NCBI RefSeq assembly: GCF_003258865.1
Contig: NZ_NPEX01000036.1
Coordinates: 1-34,729, forward strand
DNA: 34,729 bases
Reading direction: 5' to 3'
Origin: Rhodoplanes roseus
GTDB lineage: Bacteria > Pseudomonadota > Alphaproteobacteria > Rhizobiales > Xanthobacteraceae
Each line of letters begins with the position of its first letter. Position 1 is the first letter of the stretch. Both the position numbers and the translations under genes were made by a program. The notes under the pieces were generated by a model, which did no database searches, was not told the DNA's origin, and saw nothing but the letters and a program-made list of their open reading frames with translations. This document shows, in pieces, positions 22,808 to 30,765 of the stretch.

Positions 22808-23457
22808 CAGCCGTACACCTGCAATTTCAGCAGCAATCGCATCATTACGCCCTCCAAGACCTTGGAGGCATTCTGGCTCACGACGTACTGGACGCGCCGG
22901 ACGTCGGGCACCTCATCGCTCGACACGGTCAGGTCGCGCGTCATCATCGGCAGGATCTGTCGAACCCCGAGCGCAATCGCCCCGACGATTCCCTTCGGCA
23001 TGAGGTCCACGGGCGTCGCCGCGTAACCCGCGACGAAACGGATCCGCACCGACTCGATGTCGCCCCGCGTCGCCGGCCAGGCGCGATTCCACACGGGAGC
23101 GATGAACGAGTAGCCGAGCGGGCGGAGGAACACCCGGTAGTCGTCGTGCTCGGCCAGCACCTTTTCGACACCCTGCGCATCGTCGTAGACGACCGAGACG
23201 ATCGACGTGCAGGGCGGGTACGGCAGGTCGATCCGGCCGCACCCGAAGTCGCTGCCCCGCAGCTCCCATGTGGCGGGCCGCAGCGCCCGGCTCAGACACC
23301 CATCGGAGGCCGGGTCGATCTCGGCCACCACGGCGTCGCGAGCCGCCTCGATCACGGCGTCGGCCGTCTCGGCCCCGAGACCGAGCATGGTCTTGAGCGT
23401 CGCCACGGAGACGACCTCGGCGTCCGGCGCCGTGACGAGGACGGGCGTCATGGGCAT
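22807..23457 (-). CDS. Head-tail connector protein (HK97 gp6-like, 216 aa)
   Basis: The helical N-terminus (VVSVATLKTMLGLGAETADAVIE) and mid-sequence RALRPATWELRGSDFG, RIDLPYPPCTSIVSVVYDD and VRIRFVAGYAATPVDLMPKG are typical of phage adaptor proteins that bind below the portal. The C-terminal helix ends VMMRLLLKLQVYG. The start could be ATG 23457 or ATG 23451, the latter having GGTGGG 6 nt upstream. It lies between the small capsid-region genes and the stopper. Confidence 0.83.
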   Translation of the reverse strand: MPMTPVLVTAPDAEVVSVATLKTMLGLGAETADAVIEAARDAVVAEIDPASDGCLSRALRPATWELRGSDFGCGRIDLPYPPCTSIVSVVYDDAQGVEKVLAEHDDYRVFLRPLGYSFIAPVWNRAWPATRGDIESVRIRFVAGYAATPVDLMPKGIVGAIALGVRQILPMMTRDLTVSSDEVPDVRRVQYVVSQNASKVLEGVMMRLLLKLQVYG

Positions 23458-23465
23458 CCCACCGA

Positions 23466-23771
23466 TCAGCCGCGGGCGTGCTTGCGGCCGGTGTGCCGCT
23501 CGCTCTTGTCGGGGTCCCTCTTCGGGTCGAGGTTGGGCTCCTTCTCGGGCTCCTTTTCAGGATCGGGCTCGGCGACGGCCTCCGACGGCTCCTGCTTCGC
23601 GGCCGCCGTCGCCTCGACCTCCGCGTCCAGCGCGTCGTCGACGTGGACGACGCCGGCCGCGACGGCGCTCCTCATCTGGCCCGCCGTGAGGTCGACCGTG
23701 GTTCCGGCCGGCAGGCGCCGACCGTTCAGGATGTACTCGGCGATCAGGGTACGCTTGGTGATCTCGGCCAT
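23466..23771 (-). CDS. Small head-region protein with acidic/Pro-Lys tail (101 aa)
   Basis: ATG 23771 has a perfect AGGAGG 6 nt upstream; the open frame further upstream overlaps another gene. The N-terminal half (MAEITKRTLIAEYILNGRRL ... VDLTAGQMRSAVAAGVVHVD) is a small folded domain. The second half is a low-complexity, charged E/P/K/D tail (PDPEKEPEKEPNLDPKRDP) ending in basic residues. No family is recognised. Small proteins in this place are often capsid-associated. Confidence 0.72.
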   Translation of the reverse strand: MAEITKRTLIAEYILNGRRLPAGTTVDLTAGQMRSAVAAGVVHVDDALDAEVEATAAAKQEPSEAVAEPDPEKEPEKEPNLDPKRDPDKSERHTGRKHARG

Positions 23772-23800
23772 GCCCGGCCTCCTGTCTGGTTCGGGTGAGG

Positions 23801-24253
23801 TCAGCCGACCACCTGGTCGACCGAGGCGGCGTTGCCGGCCGTGGCAGCGCCGCGGCGGTAGCCGATGCCGAGCAGCAGCGCCGACGACACGCTCGCCGCC
23901 GTGGCGGTCGTCACGGAGAAGCGGACATGGGTGAAGTCGTTCGCCACATCGAGATCGGCGGTCCGCACGTTGACGATCGCCTGCTTGTTGCTCTTGTCCG
24001 TGCCGGCCTGCGTCCATTGTGAGATCGCCTTTCCGGTGATGTCCTTGGCGCCGGTGCCGCTGGCGTCCTTGGCCTGCTGCAGCTTGGCATCGACCGTGGC
24101 GCTCGACCCGAGCGCGCCGGCCTGCAGAACCGCGAGGACCGAGCTCCAGGCGGACACCGGAACCCACCCGGACGTGACCGTGCCGGCGGAACGGGACACG
24201 GGATCGAGGGCGGCCAGGACGGCGACGCGCTCGCTGGCTTTCGTGATCGACAT
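23801..24253 (-). CDS. Structural protein near capsid, possible head decoration (150 aa)
   Basis: AGGAG sits 7 nt before the ATG. The 150-residue protein is rich in A, S, T and V with alternating beta pattern (SAGTVTSGWVPVSAWSSVLA, DITGKAISQWTQAGTDK, FTHVRFSVTTATAASVSSAL). Proteins of this composition directly behind the major capsid gene are commonly virion proteins. I cannot decide between decoration and another structural role. Confidence 0.68.
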   Translation of the reverse strand: MSITKASERVAVLAALDPVSRSAGTVTSGWVPVSAWSSVLAVLQAGALGSSATVDAKLQQAKDASGTGAKDITGKAISQWTQAGTDKSNKQAIVNVRTADLDVANDFTHVRFSVTTATAASVSSALLLGIGYRRGAATAGNAASVDQVVG

Positions 24254-24285
24254 GATCGGTCTCCTGTTTCTAACGAGGGGGGCGA

Positions 24286-24306
24286 GCGCCCGGCGATGCC
24301 GGGCGC
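24286..24306 (-). terminator. Hairpin after the major capsid gene (attenuator or RNA stabiliser)
   Basis: A perfect 9-bp inverted repeat, GCGCCCGGC-GAT-GCCGGGCGC, lies between the capsid stop and the ribosome site of the next gene. No U-run follows it, so full termination is doubtful. It could lower read-through or protect the capsid mRNA 3' end, giving more capsid than downstream protein. Confidence 0.35.
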
Positions 24307-24326
24307 CCGTCGAGCCGGTGATCGGA

Positions 24327-25619
24327 TCAGCCGGCGGGGACGTCGAGCACCACGAAGGGCGACACCTGATAGCCGTTCTCCTCCTTGAACGGCGCCTGCA
24401 GCCAGGGCTGCCCGTCGACGTTCCAGAAGATCTTGATGACGGTCTTGTTGTTGATGAAGTGAACGTGCTCGGAGGCCGCCACGAACGGACCGGATCCGTC
24501 CTTGATCAGGTAGTAGGACCAGTCGGCCAGCACCACGTCGCCCTTGGTGCCGAGCGCCGGGGCCCGGTTGTTCCAGCGGACCGGATAGCCGAGCAGCGTG
24601 CCGGCGAAGCCGTCCCTCGCGTTCTCGTGCCAGATGTAGTTGTCGTTCGGGTCCTTGAGCTGGGCGATCTGCGGAAGGGCGGACTGCGGCAGCGACCAGA
24701 GGGGCGCCCCGCCCCGCATCAGCAGCCGGGCCACCATGTTCACCAGATCCGGATAGTTCACCTGGTTCGCAGTGGCCCGGTTCACGGCGTAGGCGGCGCC
24801 GGCGTTGATCGCCCCGAGCGGCTTGCCGACGCCGTTGCCGCGCAGGAAGGCGTAGTCCTCCGCCGCCAGGACGGCGCCGCGGAGCAGGTTGCGCAGAAGC
24901 GCATCGGCCGCCTGCCAGTTCCGCAGCAGCTTGTCCGTCACCACGATGTGGCCGGCGATCTCGTGCGGCTCCAGCGTCACATCGGTGAGAGCCGCGTCGG
25001 TCTGGGGCTTCGCCGCGCCCTCCGCGATCCACTGCACCTGCACGCCGCCGTACATGTTCTGCGGGTTCGTGCCGGACTGGTCGAGGGCCGGGAACGTGAG
25101 CGGGGCATCCGGCGGGTCTCCGGCCGGGATCACGGTCGCGCGCGGGCGGATCATCGAGTCCTGAGCCTCGATCCGCATCAGCTCGTTGCGGAACTGCGGC
25201 GGAATCGCGAATCCGCCGGTCGTTCCAGTGTCCATCCGCATGTCGTTGGCGGCGGAGAGGTCTTCGCCGGAGCCGACGCCCTCGATGTAGCTGAGCCGCG
25301 GATCGTTGCGGGCGAAGCGCACCGCGTGAAAGAACTGGCCGAGACTCTCGAACTCGCGCCGAGCCTCCGGGCCGGGCGGGCGAACGATGCCGCCGCCCCG
25401 GGCGGCCGCCGGACGGACCGAGTCGAGCTGGGCCGTGCTGGCCTCCAGCAGCTCGGCCCGCTCGACGCGTAGGTCGAGCGACGCCTTTTCGGCCTTGAGC
25501 TTGTCGAAGGTCTCCAGCTCCTCGGCCGTGAGATCGCGATCCTCGGCCTCGGCCTTGTCGATGATGGCCTTCATGTCGGCCACCAGCTTCGCGCGCTTCT
25601 CCAGCAACGCCTTCAGCAT
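24327..25619 (-). CDS. Major capsid protein, HK97 fold (430 aa)
   Basis: Residues 1-65 are a charged coiled coil (LLEKRAKLVADMKAIIDKAE ... LKAEKASLDLRVERAELL), the built-in scaffold (delta domain) of HK97 capsids that the protease removes. The capsid domain follows with TGTTGGFAIPPQFRNELMRI, VQWIAEGAAKPQTDAALTDV, IAGHIVVTDKLLRN, AFLRGNGVGKPLGAIN and FFINNKT-like HVHFINNKTVIKIFWNVDG. AGGAG is 7 nt before the ATG. Portal, protease and capsid are adjacent, the classical HK97 order. Subunits form the icosahedral shell. Confidence 0.96.
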   Translation of the reverse strand: MLKALLEKRAKLVADMKAIIDKAEAEDRDLTAEELETFDKLKAEKASLDLRVERAELLEASTAQLDSVRPAAARGGGIVRPPGPEARREFESLGQFFHAVRFARNDPRLSYIEGVGSGEDLSAANDMRMDTGTTGGFAIPPQFRNELMRIEAQDSMIRPRATVIPAGDPPDAPLTFPALDQSGTNPQNMYGGVQVQWIAEGAAKPQTDAALTDVTLEPHEIAGHIVVTDKLLRNWQAADALLRNLLRGAVLAAEDYAFLRGNGVGKPLGAINAGAAYAVNRATANQVNYPDLVNMVARLLMRGGAPLWSLPQSALPQIAQLKDPNDNYIWHENARDGFAGTLLGYPVRWNNRAPALGTKGDVVLADWSYYLIKDGSGPFVAASEHVHFINNKTVIKIFWNVDGQPWLQAPFKEENGYQVSPFVVLDVPAG

Positions 25620-25702
25620 GTCATGTCTCCTGAATTGCCGGCACGAGTCTGCGATCGCTCACGCCGGCCGGTGAGCGTTCCGCGCCGCTGAAGGCGGCTG
25701 GT

Positions 25703-26608
25703 TCAAAGCGAGAGGGCGCGCCTCTCCCGTTGCGTGGCGAAGGCGCGGCGGCGCGACGGCGCCGGCTGGTGCAGACTGGCGCCGAAGCGCCGCAGGGTGT
25801 CTTCCATGGTGCCGATCCGATCGGCCATGCCCTCGGCGACCGCCGGCTCGGCCAGAACCATGTCTCCCTGCCCGAAGCCCTCGCGCACGGCCGCCTGCGA
25901 GACGCCGCGATTGCGCGCGACGGCCTTGACGAACATCCCGTAGGCGGCGTCGACGCGCGCCTGGATGCGGGAACGGGCGTCGTCCCCGAGCGGCTGATAC
26001 GGATTTCCGTCCGTCTTGTAGCGGCCAGCCGAGATGAGGGTCTTGCGCACCCCCATCCTCTCCATCGCGGCGGAGACGTCGTCGTGCACGCCGAACACGC
26101 CGATCGACCCGACCGAGCCGGTCGGGGTCACCACCATCTCGTCGGCCGCAGACGCAATCCAGTAGGCCGCACTCGCCGCCGTGGCGTCCACCTGGGCGAC
26201 GATCGGTTTGGGCCCGCGCGCCGCGTGGATCATGGTGGACAGCTCGTCGGCTCCGCTGACCGCCCCGCCCGGCGAGTCCACGTCGAGGACGATCGCCTTG
26301 ACACCTTCGTCGCGAAGCGCGGCCTGGAACATGCGCCCGAAGCCCTCGGCCGAGGTGCCGCCCGAAATGTCGCTCATGAGGTTCATCCGGCTGGCGATCA
26401 CGCCTCGCAGCGGCAGCACGGCCACTGCACCATCCCGGCGAGCGATTGCTTGCTCCTGGACCTTGGTGATCCGCGCCTCGATCTCTTCCGCCGACAGCTT
26501 GGCGCCGGCGGCCTGGTCCTGCAGGAAGGCGAGAATCTCCTGAAGCTTCGATTCGCGGAGCGCCCAGCGCTCCTCGGTGACGGCGGCGACGATGTGGGCG
26601 TACCTCAT
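25703..26608 (-). CDS. Prohead protease, S49/SppA-type (301 aa)
   Basis: The head maturation protease removes the capsid delta domain and itself. The S49 core shows VLPLRGVI, AIVLDVDSPGGAVSG, the nucleophile S146 in DATAASAAYW, GSVGSIGVFG and the general base K198 in SAGRYKTDGNPYQ. The N-terminal 60 residues are helical (KLQEILAFLQDQAAG, SAEEIEARITKVQEQ). This Ser-Lys version replaces the U35 protease in many phages. It overlaps the portal stop by ATGA; an 83-bp gap separates it from the capsid gene. Confidence 0.93.
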   Translation of the reverse strand: MRYAHIVAAVTEERWALRESKLQEILAFLQDQAAGAKLSAEEIEARITKVQEQAIARRDGAVAVLPLRGVIASRMNLMSDISGGTSAEGFGRMFQAALRDEGVKAIVLDVDSPGGAVSGADELSTMIHAARGPKPIVAQVDATAASAAYWIASAADEMVVTPTGSVGSIGVFGVHDDVSAAMERMGVRKTLISAGRYKTDGNPYQPLGDDARSRIQARVDAAYGMFVKAVARNRGVSQAAVREGFGQGDMVLAEPAVAEGMADRIGTMEDTLRRFGASLHQPAPSRRRAFATQRERRALSL

Positions 26609-27954
26609 GCGGCCTCTCTGGTGTCCTCTGCGCCGTCCGCAGCCGGGGCCGGCTCCGGTGCCTGCGGCCCACCCGGCGCCGGCGGATTGATGGCACGGTC
26701 GAGCGTGACGAAGTTGGCCGGGACGAACCGGTGGTCACCGTCCGGCCCGATCGGGTCCATGTCCTCGAGGGCGCAGATCTGGTTCGGCGTGAGACCCGCC
26801 ACAGCGAACATTTCCTTGTAGAAGGCGGCGCGAGCGGCCGTGTCGCCGCGCAGCATCGCGTTCATGTTGAACTTGACGTAGAGGCCGGCGGCACGCTCCG
26901 CTTCGGTGAACAGCTTCCAGTTCAGCTCCTGCTCCCAGGCCTGCACCCACGGGTCGATGGTCTGCCGGACGAAGCCGATCATCAGCTGCTCGATGCCGCT
27001 GCCCCAACTCGTCGTCTTTTCATGGCTCTGCAGGAGGACCAGCGGGACGTCGTACATCCGGGCGATCTCGGCGATCTGGAACTCGCGCGAGCCGAGGAAC
27101 TGGGCGTCCTCCGGCGGGATGGTGGTGTTGACGAATTTCATGCCCTCTTCGAGCACCTTGACCCGATGCGCGTTTTCGAGGCCTCCCTGGCGCTCGAGCT
27201 GGGCGCCCGGATCGGTGCGCTTCTCGGACGAACTCCCGAGGTTCTGCCGCGCGGTCGCCGACAGCTGCCCGGGGTGGAGCAAGAAGCCTCCCGATTTGGC
27301 GTCGTTGCCAAAGAACTTCGCGCCGAACTTTTCCATTGCGAGCGCCATGCCGACGGCCTGCCGCGCGAGCGCGATCTGCGACTGGCCGATGTAGCCGTCC
27401 TGGCTCAAGTCCATCACGTGAAGGACGTCGCCGTAGTCGAGATCGTGCTGGCGACCGTCGATCGACGTGCGGTACACGAGCCGGTCCTCGATCCGAACCG
27501 GACGCGTGGACCAGGCAAGCAAGGGCCAGAGGCCGACGGCCTGGCCGCGGTTGTTGCGCTCGATCTCGATGTAACCGTTCCCCCACAGGAGCGCGTGCGC
27601 CTGGATGGTCTTGCGCAACGTCCGTGAGTTCATGAAGTCGTTCGGACGAAGCCCGAGGCGCTGGGACAACGGATGATCGAGCACCTCCGCTGCGCCGCCG
27701 GAGGACGTCTTCTGCAGAATCTTTAAAGGGAACCGCGCGATCGGATTGGCGATGCGGTTGATGCAGGCATACACTACGGGCAGGTGCAGCGCCGTGTGCT
27801 CGGAAACCGGCACGCCCGCATCGGTTTTCGCGCCGCCGATGGCCCGCAGGAGCCAGTGCCGATCGTCGGACACCGGCTGGGATGCACCGAAGGCCGCCGC
27901 GGCGAGATCGGGCGACACCCAGCCGGCGAGACGCCGGCGAAGACGAGAAAACAT
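26605..27954 (-). CDS. Portal protein, HK97 type (449 aa)
   Basis: ATG 27954 shares a base with the large terminase stop (TGATG); the long upstream extension lies wholly inside terL and is rejected. Motifs: VSEHTALHLPVVYACINRIA, HPLSQRLGLRPNDFMNSRTL, ALLWGNGYIEIERN, VLHVMDLSQDGYIGQSQI, EEGMKFVNTTIPPEDAQFLG and AEIARMYDVPLVLLQ. All fit the HK97-type portal, the dodecameric ring through which DNA enters and leaves. A disordered Pro/Ala tail ends the protein. The length is normal. Confidence 0.95.
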   Translation of the reverse strand: MFSRLRRRLAGWVSPDLAAAAFGASQPVSDDRHWLLRAIGGAKTDAGVPVSEHTALHLPVVYACINRIANPIARFPLKILQKTSSGGAAEVLDHPLSQRLGLRPNDFMNSRTLRKTIQAHALLWGNGYIEIERNNRGQAVGLWPLLAWSTRPVRIEDRLVYRTSIDGRQHDLDYGDVLHVMDLSQDGYIGQSQIALARQAVGMALAMEKFGAKFFGNDAKSGGFLLHPGQLSATARQNLGSSSEKRTDPGAQLERQGGLENAHRVKVLEEGMKFVNTTIPPEDAQFLGSREFQIAEIARMYDVPLVLLQSHEKTTSWGSGIEQLMIGFVRQTIDPWVQAWEQELNWKLFTEAERAAGLYVKFNMNAMLRGDTAARAAFYKEMFAVAGLTPNQICALEDMDPIGPDGDHRFVPANFVTLDRAINPPAPGGPQAPEPAPAADGAEDTREAA

Positions 27955-29654
27955 CAGAGATCGACCTCGATGAGACCACGGGTTTCGTAGACGGAGGGAC
28001 CGCCGTGCGCCTCCGGGTTCCGGCTCATCAGCTGGACGGCGCCGAGCACCGCGATCAGCGGGTCGATCTTCGCCTCGCCGGCCGCCGCCTTCTCGATGAC
28101 GGTCGCGTTGCCGCGCTGCTCGGGCTTCGCGTTGCCGACGATCCAGGCCATCATGGCGCAGCCGGCGTGCCAGAACGTGCCGTCCTTCAGCTTGCGGGCG
28201 AGGCCCTTGACGGCGCCCGACAGACGCCAGCCCTGCGGCACCGCGACCACGAGATCGCCTTCCATGCCCTGCGCGGCGAGCGCGTCGATGATGTGGGTGA
28301 CGCCGGCGGGATCGAGACCGATGCCGGCCTTCTCTGGCAGCAGGCCGGCGCCGTGCAGCTTGGCGCAGATCGCGGCGACATCCTCGAAGTCCTGCGTCGC
28401 GTGCTCGCAGATCACCAGGTCGCCGGCGCGTGCGAAATCGAGAAGCCGTGGCGCGATCCGCTTCCGCCGGTCCAGCACATCGGGCTGCGCCCAGGCCTTC
28501 GCCCAGCACAGCCAGTCCCGCGAGGCCCGGTCGCGGCCGATGACGGCGAGGCCGAGCAGATCGTCGAGGCCGCCGCCGTCGATCGACACCACGGCGACGT
28601 CGCACCGCGCGATGAGGGCGTCGAGCGTGATGCTCTCATCGCCGGCCGCGCCCCAGTAGGCCGTGCCCTCCCAACCGCCGAGCGCGACGCCGATCTCGAC
28701 GTTGAGGTGCTGGCTCGCCCAGCGGCGCTCCTCGACCGGCCCCTTCTCCCGGGCCTCGTGATAGCCGGCCAGCATGGCGTCGAGCTGGAAGATACGGCCG
28801 AGGCTCGGCATCACCATCGGCCAGTTCGCCGGGTCGGCCCACGGCTTGGTCTCGTCGAGCTGCATCGAGGCGGGAAACTCCCACAGCAGCGGCAGCATGC
28901 GGGCCTGCGCGATCTTGCCGTCCCGCACGGCGCGCGCGTAGTCGAGCTCGGTGCGGAACACTCCGGCCGGCGGCTCGTCGCTCTGGGTCGAGATGATCAG
29001 CATGAACGAGTTCTTCTTGGCCTGGAGGGCGCCGCGAATCTGGCCGAGCACCCGCGCCGCGTAGTGGAGCGAGCCCATGATGTGCAGCTCGTCGATCAGC
29101 ACCATGATCGGCTTCGAGCCGGTCATCACCCGCATGTCGAAGGTCTTGATCTTGACGAACGCCTTGTTGCGGCGGTCGCGGATCATCTTGAGGTGCTCGA
29201 TGACGTGGAACCGCTTCTGCAGGTAGCCTTCCTCGTCGGCCTCGATGATGCCGGCCGCCTGCTGAAAGGCGAGGTCGGCGATCTCCTGGGTCGGGCCGAT
29301 GAACAGCATCTCGCCGCGCGGCACCTCGTTGACCAGCAGCGCCGTCATGATCAGGCCGCCGCCGTTGGTCGTCTTGCCGTTCTTCTTGCCGACGAGCGCG
29401 AAGATCTCCGGGACGTGCCGCACCCCCTGGTCGTCGAGCGAGCCGAAGGCGGCGCGGATGATGTCGCGGAACCACTCGCCCGTCGCCTCGCCGAACGACG
29501 GCTGGCCGGCGATGTCGGGCACGCGCAGCTTGTCGAAGATGCGCACCGCGCGGTCGGCTCGCGCCTGGTTCAGCGGCAGCGGCGGCAAAAGCGAGCGGCC
29601 CGTGCGCAGGCGGTCCACCCAATCCGGGCAGGCAAACGACCAGGTCTGATTCAT
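27954..29654 (-). CDS. terL: Terminase large subunit (566 aa)
   Basis: The packaging motor ATPase-nuclease. ATPase: Walker A VGKKNGKT (residues 88-95), coupling area FIGPTQEIADLAFQQA, Walker B IMVLIDE (183-189), then ISTQSDEPPAGVF. Nuclease: VVSIDGGGLDDLLGLAVIG and GIGLDPAGV with the metal-binding aspartates. This is the Terminase_1 (HK97-like) family. ATG 29654 gives the family-like N-terminus MNQTWSFACPDWVDRL; the frame to 29696 overlaps terS. No strong ribosome site is seen, so coupling to terS translation is likely. Confidence 0.95.
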   Translation of the reverse strand: MNQTWSFACPDWVDRLRTGRSLLPPLPLNQARADRAVRIFDKLRVPDIAGQPSFGEATGEWFRDIIRAAFGSLDDQGVRHVPEIFALVGKKNGKTTNGGGLIMTALLVNEVPRGEMLFIGPTQEIADLAFQQAAGIIEADEEGYLQKRFHVIEHLKMIRDRRNKAFVKIKTFDMRVMTGSKPIMVLIDELHIMGSLHYAARVLGQIRGALQAKKNSFMLIISTQSDEPPAGVFRTELDYARAVRDGKIAQARMLPLLWEFPASMQLDETKPWADPANWPMVMPSLGRIFQLDAMLAGYHEAREKGPVEERRWASQHLNVEIGVALGGWEGTAYWGAAGDESITLDALIARCDVAVVSIDGGGLDDLLGLAVIGRDRASRDWLCWAKAWAQPDVLDRRKRIAPRLLDFARAGDLVICEHATQDFEDVAAICAKLHGAGLLPEKAGIGLDPAGVTHIIDALAAQGMEGDLVVAVPQGWRLSGAVKGLARKLKDGTFWHAGCAMMAWIVGNAKPEQRGNATVIEKAAAGEAKIDPLIAVLGAVQLMSRNPEAHGGPSVYETRGLIEVDL

Positions 29655-29656
29655 GA

Positions 29657-30142
29657 TCAGTTCGGAAGGTCGCCGCCTTCGAGGAGGTCGCCCCACCCCG
29701 TGGCGGAATGACCCGTGCGGGCTTCGGCCTCGAGCTGCGCCTTCTTTCCGAGCGGCGCTTCCTTCGGCGCGGCGCGCGGGACCGGCGGCGCGGGATTGCC
29801 CTTGTCGTCGATCAGCTCGAGCAGCTTGGTCGCCGACAGTCGGTCGCCGAGCCGCATCTTCTTGAGCAGCACTTCGAGGGCCATGCCCTCGATGCGGTCG
29901 GCGCCCTCTTCGAGCTCCCGGGAAAAATACTTCCGCAGCGTCTTCTCGTCACAGCCGAGATAGCGGCAGATCCGCTGCTGCGTCCAACCCGACGCCCGGA
30001 GCAGACAGACAAGCTCCTGATTCTCCTTCGTCTTCGCGAACGACGGCCGGCCCCACCGCTCACGGATCGCTGTGACCGGTGCGCCGAACAGGTCGACGTC
30101 CGGCGCCGCGGCCGACCCGTCGTCCGAAAATCCGTCGCTCAC
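29657..30142 (-). CDS. terS: Terminase small subunit-like DNA-binding protein (161 aa)
   Basis: The protein recognises the packaging site. Residues about 51-73 form a helix-turn-helix (SGWTQQRICRYLGCDEKTLR), followed by a helical oligomerisation region (LEVLLKKMRLGDRLSATKLL) and a basic/Pro linker. Its end lies 2 bp before terL. The family is seen before HK97-type terL in many alphaproteobacterial phages, sometimes annotated as a sigma-like HTH protein. A candidate cos dyad lies just upstream. Confidence 0.85.
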   Translation of the reverse strand: MSDGFSDDGSAAAPDVDLFGAPVTAIRERWGRPSFAKTKENQELVCLLRASGWTQQRICRYLGCDEKTLRKYFSRELEEGADRIEGMALEVLLKKMRLGDRLSATKLLELIDDKGNPAPPVPRAAPKEAPLGKKAQLEAEARTGHSATGWGDLLEGGDLPN

Positions 30143-30211
30143 GGAAATAAAACCTCCGAATGGGTACCCAACCGGTCCGCGGCCCTGCGGGGGGTGGACT
30201 TTCGACCCCCC
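30143..30211. other. Candidate cos / packaging region between HNH and terS
   Basis: This 69-bp gap contains an inverted repeat GGGGGGT (30189-30195) and ACCCCCC (30205-30211) around GGACTTTCG. Phages with an HNH gene next to terS usually package by cohesive ends, and cos often lies in this spot. The dyad is adjacent to both genes. No cleavage position can be read from sequence. Confidence 0.42.
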
Positions 30212-30574
30212 CTACCCCTGGGCGAGGTCCTCGCGCTGGCCGTGCTCGTCGTGCCAGGCCTTGCTGACGGTTTCGAGATTGGCAGCGTCCCAGAAGAGGG
30301 CCGGGTCGCCTCGATGGGGGACCACGTGGTGGACGACGGGACTGTCCGGAGAGGGCTCGCGACCGCCCAGCACGATGCCGGTCCGCTGGCAGGTGCATGC
30401 GTCTCGAATGATCACGTCGCGTCGCAGTGCTCGCCAACGTGCCGTCTTGTACCAGGAGCGCCACGGCTGTTCACCGCGTCGCCGACGATCGTATGCCTGT
30501 TCGTCACCAGGAGGCGCAGCGAGCGACATGCCGATCGACGTGAGCCTGGGGGGCGCTGCCTTGAGACGAGCCAT
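30212..30574 (-). CDS. HNH endonuclease (packaging-associated, 120 aa)
   Basis: The basic protein shows WYKTARWRALRRDVIIRD, a zinc pair C60/C62, the HH motif VVHHVVPHRG (H82, H83), N99 in DAANLETVSK and H108/H111 in WHDEHG. HNH proteins beside terminase help TerL cut cos DNA in HK97-like phages. ATG 30574 has AAGG 4 nt upstream. It is the first gene of the late block after the 14-bp hairpin at 30592. Confidence 0.92.
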   Translation of the reverse strand: MARLKAAPPRLTSIGMSLAAPPGDEQAYDRRRRGEQPWRSWYKTARWRALRRDVIIRDACTCQRTGIVLGGREPSPDSPVVHHVVPHRGDPALFWDAANLETVSKAWHDEHGQREDLAQG

Positions 30575-30591
30575 CCTGCCTTATGAACGCC

Positions 30592-30623
30592 AAAGCCCCG
30601 GAGCATCGCTGCTCCGGGGCTTT
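30592..30623. terminator. Strong hairpin, probably a bidirectional terminator or antitermination target
   Basis: AAAGCCCCGGAGCA and TGCTCCGGGGCTTT pair perfectly over 14 bp with a TCGC loop, so the RNA has a very stable stem with a short A/U tract on each strand. It lies between the NusG-like gene and the HNH gene, in a gap of 191 bp. It would stop early transcripts before the late genes unless read-through is promoted. Confidence 0.75.
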
Positions 30624-30765
30624 GAACGTCACGTCGACTACAGCGCCGTTGTGAGTCTCGTCGATCCCATGCTTCGCCGGACTACTCAGGGCTATGGCCT
30701 GAGGTCTGCGTCCGGTGCCTGCATCCCCGGACCCGCCCCGATGGGGGCTTGGGCTCCCCTGCCCT
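30624..30765. other. Intergenic leader with small dyad, no gene seen
   Basis: The 142 bp between the hairpin and the NusG-like stop carry a dyad CTCAGG-N7-CCTGAG (30685-30703) and G-rich runs, but no open frame with a ribosome site. A small RNA ending at the hairpin, a late promoter, or an antiterminator-recognition leader are all possible. I see no clear -35/-10. Confidence 0.4.
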
